This document shows, one piece after another, positions 53,769 through 60,395 of a DNA stretch of 64,000 bases (its first letter is position 1; each line of letters begins with the position of its first letter). This DNA is from JBEEFP01 sp041166085 (GTDB taxonomy: Bacteria; Actinomycetota; Acidimicrobiia; Acidimicrobiales; JAFATL01), in contig JBEEFP010000067.1 in assembly GCA_041166085.1 (NCBI GenBank), forward strand, positions 62,001 through 126,000, given 5' to 3'. The translations under genes were made by a program, and so were the position numbers. The notes below the pieces were generated by a model. That model made no database searches and was not told the origin of the DNA. It was given only the letters and a program-made list of their open reading frames with translations.

Positions 53769-54328
53769 TGCCCGCGTTCCCGCGTGACGAGCTCGAGGAG
53801 ATGGTCCAGCGCTGGCTCGACACCAACAAGCGCTGCGAGGCCGAGAACGACTGGACCCTCCTCGCCGACCTGTACACGGAGGACGCGACGTATGGATGGA
53901 ACCTCGGGCCGCGAGAGGAGTTCATGGCTGTCGGCCGCGGCGAGATCCGGTCCATCGCCCTCACCCTGGAGATGGGCGGACTCGACGGCTGGACGTATCC
54001 CTACGAGGAGATCCTCATCGACGAGCGCAAGGGCCAGGTCATCGGCATGTGGCGGCAGGTGGCCGACGCCAAGCGGGCCGACGGCAGCCCGTACGAGGTA
54101 CCCGGCATCGGTGGCAGTTGGTTCCGCTACGCGGGGGACTTCCGATGGTCGTGGCAGCGCGACTGGTTCGACTACGGCAACGTGGCTGCCCTCTTCATGG
54201 AGATGATCGAGGAGGGGACGCTCTCCGACGGCATGACCAAGCGCATGGAGCGCTCCACCGGCGGACCTCTGCCCGGCCACTACCGACTGGGCCAGGCACC
54301 GGTCGGCTTGTGGGAAACGCCGGGCTGA
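53768..54328 (+). CDS. SnoaL/NTF2-like protein (Rv0762c-like position)
   Basis: 186 aa. The N-terminal helix and cone-shaped NTF2 fold pattern are visible: WLDTNKRCEAENDWTLLADLYTEDATYGWN, then GREEIRSI-type strands and VIGMWRQVADAKRADGSPYEV. Such folds serve as isomerases, cyclases or ligand carriers. It follows the ferredoxin gene as an equivalent hypothetical gene does in the M. tuberculosis operon. Function unknown. Confidence 0.75.
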   Translation: MPAFPRDELEEMVQRWLDTNKRCEAENDWTLLADLYTEDATYGWNLGPREEFMAVGRGEIRSIALTLEMGGLDGWTYPYEEILIDERKGQVIGMWRQVADAKRADGSPYEVPGIGGSWFRYAGDFRWSWQRDWFDYGNVAALFMEMIEEGTLSDGMTKRMERSTGGPLPGHYRLGQAPVGLWETPG

Positions 54329-54330
54329 GC

Positions 54331-55515
54331 GTGGACCACGCGGCGCTCGCCGCCCTCGGCCGCGAGTACCTGCTGGCGGGGCACCTCATCGACCGGGCAG
54401 GCATGCCCCAGGTCATCAGCCGCTTCGGGCGTGACGCCATGACCGAGGTGGCCATCGAGGAGTGGATGGGCGCCAGCCCCGTGTACACCGCGCGGACCCG
54501 CCACGCCCTCGGCTTCACGGGTGACGACGTGCCCGACGTGTTCAAGGCCATGCAGCTCGACATCGGCGCACCGCACGGCTTCATGGACTTCCGCTACGCC
54601 GTCACCGACGCGCACCACGGTGAGTTCCACTTGGCGTCGTGCGGCGCCCTCATGGACGTGGAGCCGTTGGGCGACGAGTTCGTGGTGGCCATGTGCCATC
54701 ACATCGAGGACCCCACCTTCGACGCAACCGCCACGGCGACCAATCCGCGAGCCCGCATGCGACCGGTGCACCGGCCGCCCCGTACACCGGCCGGCCGTCA
54801 TCCGCACTGCCGGTGGACGGTGGAGATCGACGCAGACGCCGAGCCCCTCCCTGTGCCCGACGCAGCCACGCGTGTCGCGCGCTCGCTCGCCGCGTCGGTG
54901 GTGCTCGGTCCCGACGTGGCCCCGTCCTACGACGGGCGGTTCGATCCCGAGTTCCGCCTCGAGTCCCTCCCGCCTGCCGCGCTGGACAGGGCCCTCGACG
55001 AGGTCTGCCTGCAGGGCCACCTGCTGGCCCACTCCTTCCTGCTCGCGGTCGCTCGCCGCTGGGGAGACGGCGCCGCTCGCGAGGTGGGCTTCCTGCAGTG
55101 CGCAGGAGTGGCGGGCGTGGTGGCCACGCGCCTGGCCCGATTCCTCGCCGTCGACAGCGGCGCCGACGCGGTCGCCGACGTGCTCCGGCTGCACCCTCTG
55201 CTGCGCCCGGCTGGTTACGTGTCGGCGGACATCACACGGGATGGCCACGACATCCTGCTCACGCTCGCGGACGGGCCCGCGTTGCGCGAGCGGGACGGTT
55301 GGTCGTGGCCCGCGCTCCTGGCATCGGACCCGTCGGCCGGAGCCGCCGTCGTCGACGCGCTCGCGCAGGGCGTCGACCCTCGGGCTCGGACCACGGTTGC
55401 AGGCCCACGGACGTGGCGCGTCACCGTCGATCCGACCGCGACGGCCGCCCCAGAAGCGAACGCGGTCACGCTCACCCGGTTCAGCACCGGGGCGGACTAC
55501 GTGTTCAGAACCTGA
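54331..55515 (+). CDS. Unknown protein, last gene of cyp51 operon
   Basis: 394 aa from GTG 54331, 2 bp after the previous stop. The N-terminal 130 residues (REYLLAGHLIDRAGMPQVI, DIGAPHGFMDFRYAVTDAHHGEFHLASCGALMDVEP, VAMCHHIEDPTFDATATATNP) contain several His and Cys residues that could bind metal or heme. The C-terminal half is helical and hydrophobic-polar (GHLLAHSFLLAVARRWGDGAAREVGFLQCAGVAGV). I do not recognise the family. Position suggests a role in sterol or terpenoid oxidation. Confidence 0.75.
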   Translation: MDHAALAALGREYLLAGHLIDRAGMPQVISRFGRDAMTEVAIEEWMGASPVYTARTRHALGFTGDDVPDVFKAMQLDIGAPHGFMDFRYAVTDAHHGEFHLASCGALMDVEPLGDEFVVAMCHHIEDPTFDATATATNPRARMRPVHRPPRTPAGRHPHCRWTVEIDADAEPLPVPDAATRVARSLAASVVLGPDVAPSYDGRFDPEFRLESLPPAALDRALDEVCLQGHLLAHSFLLAVARRWGDGAAREVGFLQCAGVAGVVATRLARFLAVDSGADAVADVLRLHPLLRPAGYVSADITRDGHDILLTLADGPALRERDGWSWPALLASDPSAGAAVVDALAQGVDPRARTTVAGPRTWRVTVDPTATAAPEANAVTLTRFSTGADYVFRT

Positions 55516-55519
55516 GGGT

Positions 55520-55732
55520 TCAGATCCGGATGCAGCTGGGGTTGTTGCCGGCCCCGATGGTGAGACAGAACCTCACGAGCGAGCCGTCGAAAGGCGTCGG
55601 CACGGGCGAGAGATAGTCGGGGTCGACCGTGACCTCTTCGTGGAGGATCGGATCGGCGAACGCCGGTGCCGCCGCCCCGAACACGCCGAACATCAGGACC
55701 CCCACCACCAGCAACTTCTTGACGCGCGACAA
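55520..55732 (-). CDS. Small Sec-exported protein beside the RiPP precursor
   Basis: 70 aa. Signal peptide (MSRVKKLLVVGVLMFGVFGA, cleavage near APAFA) and a 44-residue mature peptide with two Cys (FCLTIGAGNNPSC) that could form a disulphide. It lies 39 bp downstream of the lasso-like precursor on the same strand, so it is probably in the same transcript. It could be an immunity or surface factor, or a second peptide. No family recognised. Confidence 0.6.
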   Translation of the reverse strand: MSRVKKLLVVGVLMFGVFGAAAPAFADPILHEEVTVDPDYLSPVPTPFDGSLVRFCLTIGAGNNPSCIRI

Positions 55733-55771
55733 CGCGGCCTCCTTCGTCGGTATCCCAGTGTCCTGCGCGTG

Positions 55772-55900
55772 CTAGCCGACGATGACCGAGACCTGGACGA
55801 CCTGTGCGAACACAGACCCCTTGGTCCACTCTTCGATCTTGCCGAGGCGTGAGAGCTTCGGCGCTTCGTACGCCTGCTGTGTCTCTCGTTGGTCCTTCAC
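55772..55900 (-). CDS. Lasso-peptide-like RiPP precursor
   Basis: 42 aa from GTG 55900, preceded at a good distance by AGAAGGGGG on the minus strand; an ATG at 55924 would add eight residues. The leader has YEAPKLSRLGKIEEWTKG, a full match to the lasso-leader pattern YxxPxLxxLGxxxxxT read by PqqD-type RREs, with Thr at the -2 position. The predicted core GSVFAQVVQVSVIVG has no Asp or Glu, so no lasso ring could be closed. PqqD, B2 peptidase, kinase-like and transporter genes lie within 4 kb. Confidence 0.7.
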   Translation of the reverse strand: MKDQRETQQAYEAPKLSRLGKIEEWTKGSVFAQVVQVSVIVG

Positions 55901-55924
55901 CCCAGGCCCCCTTCTCGTGGTCAT

Positions 55925-55990
55925 GGGCTTTTTAGCCCATCTGTCCGGCCAGCACAAACATGTGATTCGTCGAATCGGCCGGTCTTTCCT
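55925..55990 (-). promoter_or_regulatory. Structured upstream region of the RiPP precursor
   Basis: Contains GGGCTTTTTAGCCC (55925-55938), the dyad GATTCGTCGAATC (55964-55976) and outer CCGGCC / GGCCGG arms near 55945 and 55978. These may form a leader structure or an operator. Confidence 0.35.
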
Positions 55991-56006
55991 GCTTCTTCCG
56001 GAAAAA

Positions 56007-56807
56007 TCAGTGTTGCATGAGGGTGCCCGCCCGTCGAGCACGGCGCACGGCCCACTGGAAGCCCTGGAGCCCGGCGGGGACGAGCACAGCGGCGAAGCCG
56101 GTGAGGATGGCCAGATGGCGGGCGATGGCCCCCAGATCGGGGTGGGCGACGAGGGCGAGCCGAATGGCATCGAGGCCGTGGCTCACGGGGAGGAGCTCGG
56201 CGACCAGCTGGAGGGGCCGGGGCAGCACCGCGATCGGGTAGAGCACGCCTCCGAGGAGGGCAAAAGCGGCTCCGATCAGGGCGATCAGGCCGCCCGCCCG
56301 CTTGGTGAGCACGATCACGCCCGCGACCACCAGCCCGATGGCACTGACGGCCACGAGGGTCATCACCGCCGCCGACCCCGCGAGGAGCAGGTGACCGGGG
56401 TGCAGCTCGGCTCCGAAGAGGAGACCGCCGAGGGTCACGTAGGCCACCAGCTGGATGGTCGAGAAGACGAAGGGCCAGGCCGCGCCGTAGAGCAGCAACG
56501 CCCGCGGGTCGTTGGGACTGACGAGCAGCGACTCGAGGGTGCCGTGGGCCTGCTCCTGGCCGAGGGACGACGAGAAGCTGCCCATGGCCACCGTGAAGAA
56601 GTTGAGGGCGGCGGTGCCGATGAGCACGAAGGTGAAGTAGTCGCCCCCGTACGGGCGCAGGGCGGCTTGGCCACCGGGGACGATGCGGCTCAGGAAGCCG
56701 GCCGACAGCAGTGTGGTGGCGATGCCGAAGATCTGGGAGAAGAAGGCCAGCCGGTAGCTGCGTTCCAATCGGAAGTCCCGCAGCACGAAGGCGCCCAGGA
56801 GGTTCAC
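56007..56807 (-). CDS. ABC-2 type transporter permease
   Basis: 266 aa from GTG 56807. Six transmembrane segments with the ABC-2 layout (FVLRDFRLERSYRLAFFSQIF, TLESLLVSPNDPRALLL coupling region, then LPRPLQLVAELLPVSHGLDAIRLAL). The start overlaps the ATPase stop by 4 bp. Together they probably export the peptide product or give self-protection. Confidence 0.85.
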   Translation of the reverse strand: MNLLGAFVLRDFRLERSYRLAFFSQIFGIATTLLSAGFLSRIVPGGQAALRPYGGDYFTFVLIGTAALNFFTVAMGSFSSSLGQEQAHGTLESLLVSPNDPRALLLYGAAWPFVFSTIQLVAYVTLGGLLFGAELHPGHLLLAGSAAVMTLVAVSAIGLVVAGVIVLTKRAGGLIALIGAAFALLGGVLYPIAVLPRPLQLVAELLPVSHGLDAIRLALVAHPDLGAIARHLAILTGFAAVLVPAGLQGFQWAVRRARRAGTLMQH

Positions 56808-57526
56808 ACCGCACCGTCCAGCGCGGGACGGAGAGCAGCCTCGTCGCCACCGGGGACCTCGGCCACCACCCGACCGGCACGGAGGACGGTGACGACGTCG
56901 CACACATCTGCTGCTTCGTGCAGGTCGTGGGTGGTGAGGACGATGGTCGTCGCCCGGGTCCGGCGCAGCTCCTCGAGCACGCCGTGAAATTCGTCCTTGC
57001 TCCCCGGATCGAGGCTGCGCGTGGGCTCGTCGAGGAGCAGCAGCGGCGGCTCGTGGAGGATGGCCCGGGCCAGGCCCAGCCGCCGCATGAGGCCCTGCGA
57101 CAGCCCCTCGGCCGGGCGGTCGGCATAGGCCTCGAGACGGACGCGGGCCAAGGCCACCTCGATGGCACCGGCCGGATCCCGCAGATGGTGCAGGGCAGCG
57201 GCGAACTCGAGGTTCTGCCTGGGCGTGAGCCGCCAGTAGACGCCGCGCTCCTCGCCCGTGCTCAGTCCCACCATGGCCCGCACCTCACGCTCGTCCGTCT
57301 GCACGTCGCGGCCCAGCACCTCGGCCCGGCCTTCGTCCGACAGGACGAGGGTGGCGAGAACGCGCAGCAGCGTGCTCTTGCCCGAGCCGTTGGCCCCGAT
57401 CACACCGTGGACGGCGCCCGGTGAAACGGTCACGTCGACGCCAAGGAGCGCGTCGACATGACCGGCGGGACGCCAGGGCAGGATGCCGCGCAGCGGGTAG
57501 CGCTTCACCAAGCCCTCAGTACGCAC
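56804..57526 (-). CDS. ABC transporter ATP-binding protein
   Basis: 240 aa from GTG 57526; longer readings would overlap the divergent B2 gene. Walker A GANGSGKSTLL, signature LSQGLMRRLGLARAIL (LSQGx form), Walker B LLLLDEPTRSLDPGS, H-loop TTHDLHEA. It belongs to the NatA/CcmA-type exporters and is paired with the permease downstream. Confidence 0.9.
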   Translation of the reverse strand: MRTEGLVKRYPLRGILPWRPAGHVDALLGVDVTVSPGAVHGVIGANGSGKSTLLRVLATLVLSDEGRAEVLGRDVQTDEREVRAMVGLSTGEERGVYWRLTPRQNLEFAAALHHLRDPAGAIEVALARVRLEAYADRPAEGLSQGLMRRLGLARAILHEPPLLLLDEPTRSLDPGSKDEFHGVLEELRRTRATTIVLTTHDLHEAADVCDVVTVLRAGRVVAEVPGGDEAALRPALDGAV

Positions 57527-57563
57527 GGCAGGAGACGGCGTGCCCGGCTCTACCCTTCCCGCC

Positions 57564-57986
57564 GTGGAACCTGCGCCGGTGCCGCTGTCCCTCCAGTTGG
57601 AGGCGCTGGTCATGTTGAGCTTGGCGCGCCCGCTCCTGCGTGGCATCGGCACGGCGGGCACCCTACGACGCCTGGCCCGCCCGGCCCGGACCCAGGGCCG
57701 CCCCGTCTCCCACGCCAGTGCGCTGCGGGCGGTGCGGCGGGCCGCCCGCCTGACGGGCGGCGCCTGTCTCCCGCAGGCGGTGGCCCTGACCGCCATCCTG
57801 ACCAGGGCAGGCGAGGGACCGACGCTCGTCCTCGGCAGTCGACGCTACGACGAGGCCAAATGGGGGGCGCACGCGTGGGTCGACGCGGACGGCGAGCTGC
57901 TCGATCCGCTCCCGGGCCTCGATCACCATCGGCCTCTCGGCGCGTATCGGTCCGCGGACGGCTGGAAGCTCGGCCGACCCGCGTGA
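57564..57986 (+). CDS. Lasso peptide biosynthesis B2-type protein (transglutaminase-like leader peptidase)
   Basis: 140 aa from GTG 57564. The transglutaminase-like triad is visible: Cys68 in GGACLPQAVAL, His103 in GAHAWVDADGE, Asp107. ALRAVRRAARLTGG and LGSRRYDEAKWGAHAWV are typical of B2 proteins, which cleave the leader after the conserved Thr-x. Length is normal for the family. It opens a plus-strand operon with PqqD and the kinase-like gene. Confidence 0.88.
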   Translation: MEPAPVPLSLQLEALVMLSLARPLLRGIGTAGTLRRLARPARTQGRPVSHASALRAVRRAARLTGGACLPQAVALTAILTRAGEGPTLVLGSRRYDEAKWGAHAWVDADGELLDPLPGLDHHRPLGAYRSADGWKLGRPA

Positions 57987-58026
57987 CGTGACCTCAATAT
58001 GCTCACGTGCTTCGAGGGAGGTCTCG

Positions 58027-58302
58027 ATGGCGGAGTGGTCGGTCACGGACGACGTGCTGGTGCACGAAGAGGAGGGTGAGGCCCTTCTGCTCAACGTGGC
58101 CGACGGTCACTACTACGCCTTGAATCGCACCGGAGCGGTCGTGTGGCAGGCCCTCAACGACGGCACTGACCCGATCGCGGCGGTGACGGCCGCATGGCCG
58201 GACATCCCCTCGTCCGCGGTCGAGACCGACGTGGCCAAGGTGCTCGACGATCTGGCAGCCGCGGGGCTCGTTCGCCGTGTCGAGGGCCCGAACCGGACGT
58301 GA
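58027..58302 (+). CDS. PqqD family RiPP recognition element (B1-like)
   Basis: 91 aa from ATG 58027 with GAGGGAGG upstream. The winged-helix RRE pattern is clear: DDVLVHEEEGEALLLNVADGHYYALNRTGAVVWQALNDG, then VAKVLDDLAAAGLVRR. These domains bind the leader peptide through the Tyr-Pro-Leu-Gly-Thr motif present in the precursor at 55772. Its stop overlaps the GTG start of the next gene. Confidence 0.9.
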   Translation: MAEWSVTDDVLVHEEEGEALLLNVADGHYYALNRTGAVVWQALNDGTDPIAAVTAAWPDIPSSAVETDVAKVLDDLAAAGLVRRVEGPNRT

Positions 58303-59249
58303 CCGCTGCGGCGTCGCCGCTGCCGTGGTCCGGCTGCCACGGCGTCCGGCTCGGCCCGCCGGACAGGGGCGCGCCGTACGGCACCTGCGCGGGCACGCCC
58401 CTTCTCGAGGCCGAGTTGGCCCTCGGTCCGATCACCGTGCCGGGCGGTCGGGAGCTCTGGGCGATCTCCACCAATGTCGACGTGGGCGGTGAAGCGGTCG
58501 CTGTCGACCAGCGCCTCGTTCGCGATGCGCAGGGAACCGACGTGCTCGTCGGCGCCACTCCCCTGCTGTCGGTTGACCACCGGCGGTCGCTGATCACCAC
58601 CGGCACCGCCGAGGACGACCCGCGCACGTTGCAGATGGTGACCACCTTTGCCATCCCGTTGCTCCTGCACGACGCGGGCGTGCTCGTGTTCCATGCGTCC
58701 GCGTGCGCGCGGGACGGCATGGCGGTGGTCGTTGCGGGCCGCAGCGGGTCCGGCAAGTCGAGCCTGCTCGTCGCCCTCCTCGAGGCGGGCTGGCAGACGG
58801 TCAGCGAGGACTTGTGCGCGGTCGAGCTGCGCGGCGATGGCGCCTGGGTGTGGCCCGGTCCTCCGTGGGTCCGACGCGTACCTGGCGCGGCGGGGCCCGA
58901 GGGCAGCCGCATCAGGTTCGAGGCGCGCGACAAGACGGCCTGGGACCTGTCGGAGCACATGGTGGACGGGCCTCGTCCCGTCGCCGCAATGGTGCTGCTC
59001 GACGCGCCCGGTGGCAGCGCGGTGCAGTGCACGCCGATGGACGCCGCCGAAGCCATCGGCCACCTGGCGCACCACGCCGTATGGCTGGGCGATCCGCTGG
59101 CCCGCGCCGCAGCGCTGTTCAAGCCGTGCGCGCAATTGGCGCGGGCGGTGCCCGCGCGCGGCCTGCGCATCCCTCGCCAACCGGCGTGGGGCGACGCGGT
59201 CAGAGCTCTCGACGAGGCTCTGAGCGCAGCTGCCACCACTTCCGGATAG
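58299..59249 (+). CDS. HPr kinase-like ATP-binding protein of a RiPP cluster
   Basis: 316 aa from GTG 58299. P-loop VVVAGRSGSGKSSLLVALLEAG at about residues 144-165, preceded by VLVFHASACARDG, the arrangement of HPr kinase/phosphorylase-like proteins (HprK_C) found in lasso peptide clusters. There the homologues phosphorylate a serine of the peptide. The core here has Ser at positions 2 and 11 but not at the C-terminus. Its last 50 bp overlap the convergent nucleotidyltransferase. Confidence 0.82.
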   Translation: MTAAASPLPWSGCHGVRLGPPDRGAPYGTCAGTPLLEAELALGPITVPGGRELWAISTNVDVGGEAVAVDQRLVRDAQGTDVLVGATPLLSVDHRRSLITTGTAEDDPRTLQMVTTFAIPLLLHDAGVLVFHASACARDGMAVVVAGRSGSGKSSLLVALLEAGWQTVSEDLCAVELRGDGAWVWPGPPWVRRVPGAAGPEGSRIRFEARDKTAWDLSEHMVDGPRPVAAMVLLDAPGGSAVQCTPMDAAEAIGHLAHHAVWLGDPLARAAALFKPCAQLARAVPARGLRIPRQPAWGDAVRALDEALSAAATTSG

Positions 59250-60333
59250 CGATTCGGCCGAGGCCGAACAACCGGCCCGGGGCCTTGGCCGGGCCGGCGG
59301 TCATCGTCCAGGCCGCCGCCATCGCGAGGCGCCGGTACCACCCGTCCACCACGCTGAACTCGAGACGGCGGCGATAGGCGTTGTTGGGGATGACCGGCCA
59401 GTCGGGCTCGAAGAGTGGCGCCACCGCCCTGCGCCGCGGCCCGGCGGCGAACGGCTCGCACATCGCGTCAGGCACCCGCGCACCCAGCCGGCGGGCGTGG
59501 GCGAGCAGCACGGCGACCGCGGTGCGGCAGCCCACCCGCCGCGCCACGCGGTCGACCACGTCCCAGTCGATCGGCGCCACAGTGGCGGCCTCCACGACGA
59601 CGGCGACGTCCACTGACCAGATCAGCCGGTCGAAGAGATGGAAGGGCTTGCTGGCGTGGCCGGCGAGTGCGACGAGCTCGATCTCGGGCGGCAGGCCGTA
59701 CGCGGATGCGCCGAACACCGTCTGGGGCACACGACGCTCCCACAGCTCTTCGACACCGAGCCCGTTCGCCCAGATCTGCCAGGTGGACAGCGCGCGGTGC
59801 AGTTCGAGGGGCAGGCCGGGCATGCGTGGGTGCACGAGGGCGGCGTCGTAGTAGAGGCCGCCGGCGGTGCGGGCCACCGTCCAGCCTGCGTCGGTGAGCA
59901 CCTTGATGGCGTCGGGGTGGAAGCGGGCGGGCAGGATCAGGTCGACGTCGTCCATGGCCCGCAGACCGGGCTCCGGGTAGCGCTCGGCCAGGCTTCCCCC
60001 CTTGAAGACCACAGGCTCCAGCCCCGCCGCGGCCAGCGGCTCGAGGGCGCGCGGTCCGAGTTGGGGCAGGACGAGATCGGCGTGGGCCCTGCAACGGGTG
60101 GCGTCGCTGACGATGTCGGCCGCCCACGGCGCCGACGTGTCGATCCCCGCCGCGTGGAGCCCGCGCACGAGCAGCCCGGAGAGGCGTTGGTACAACGCCT
60201 CTCCTGCGGCCCGTTCGAGATCGGCGCCCGCGTCCACGGCAGCGGCCACCCCGGGCCCGTCGGGCTCGAGGCGACACGCGGCCCAGAGCAGGGCGGCCGT
60301 CGAAGCGGTGCGGCTGTCCGTTGTGATCGACAC
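59200..60333 (-). CDS. Nucleotidyltransferase family protein (NTP_transf_5) of the RiPP cluster
   Basis: 377 aa from GTG 60333. Active-site pattern VVFKGGSLAERYPEPGLRAMDDVDLIL with GGS at about 112-114 and metal-binding Asp residues at about 128-131. LVHPRMPGLPLELHRAL and LVALAGHASKPFHLFDRLIW follow. Such proteins accompany HPr-kinase-like genes in many lasso peptide clusters and have been linked to extended phosphorylation or nucleotidylation of the peptide. Convergent with the kinase-like gene. Confidence 0.8.
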   Translation of the reverse strand: MSITTDSRTASTAALLWAACRLEPDGPGVAAAVDAGADLERAAGEALYQRLSGLLVRGLHAAGIDTSAPWAADIVSDATRCRAHADLVLPQLGPRALEPLAAAGLEPVVFKGGSLAERYPEPGLRAMDDVDLILPARFHPDAIKVLTDAGWTVARTAGGLYYDAALVHPRMPGLPLELHRALSTWQIWANGLGVEELWERRVPQTVFGASAYGLPPEIELVALAGHASKPFHLFDRLIWSVDVAVVVEAATVAPIDWDVVDRVARRVGCRTAVAVLLAHARRLGARVPDAMCEPFAAGPRRRAVAPLFEPDWPVIPNNAYRRRLEFSVVDGWYRRLAMAAAWTMTAGPAKAPGRLFGLGRIAIRKWWQLRSEPRREL

Positions 60334-60368
60334 CAGGAGATGACGGTAGACCCGCGTACGCTGCCGCC

Positions 60369-60395
60369 ATGGATCCGTTCGGCCGGCGTCCCTGA
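60369..60395 (+). other. Eight-codon upstream ORF coupled to the carboxylase gene
   Basis: ATG 60369 opens MDPFGRRP and stops at TGA 60393-60395, overlapping the ATG of the carboxylase gene (TGATG). It may couple translation; it may be chance. Confidence 0.25.

Noticed and set aside
55772..60333. Ordinary lasso peptide cluster
   Set aside because: No asparagine-synthetase-like cyclase gene in the neighbourhood and no Asp or Glu in the predicted core.
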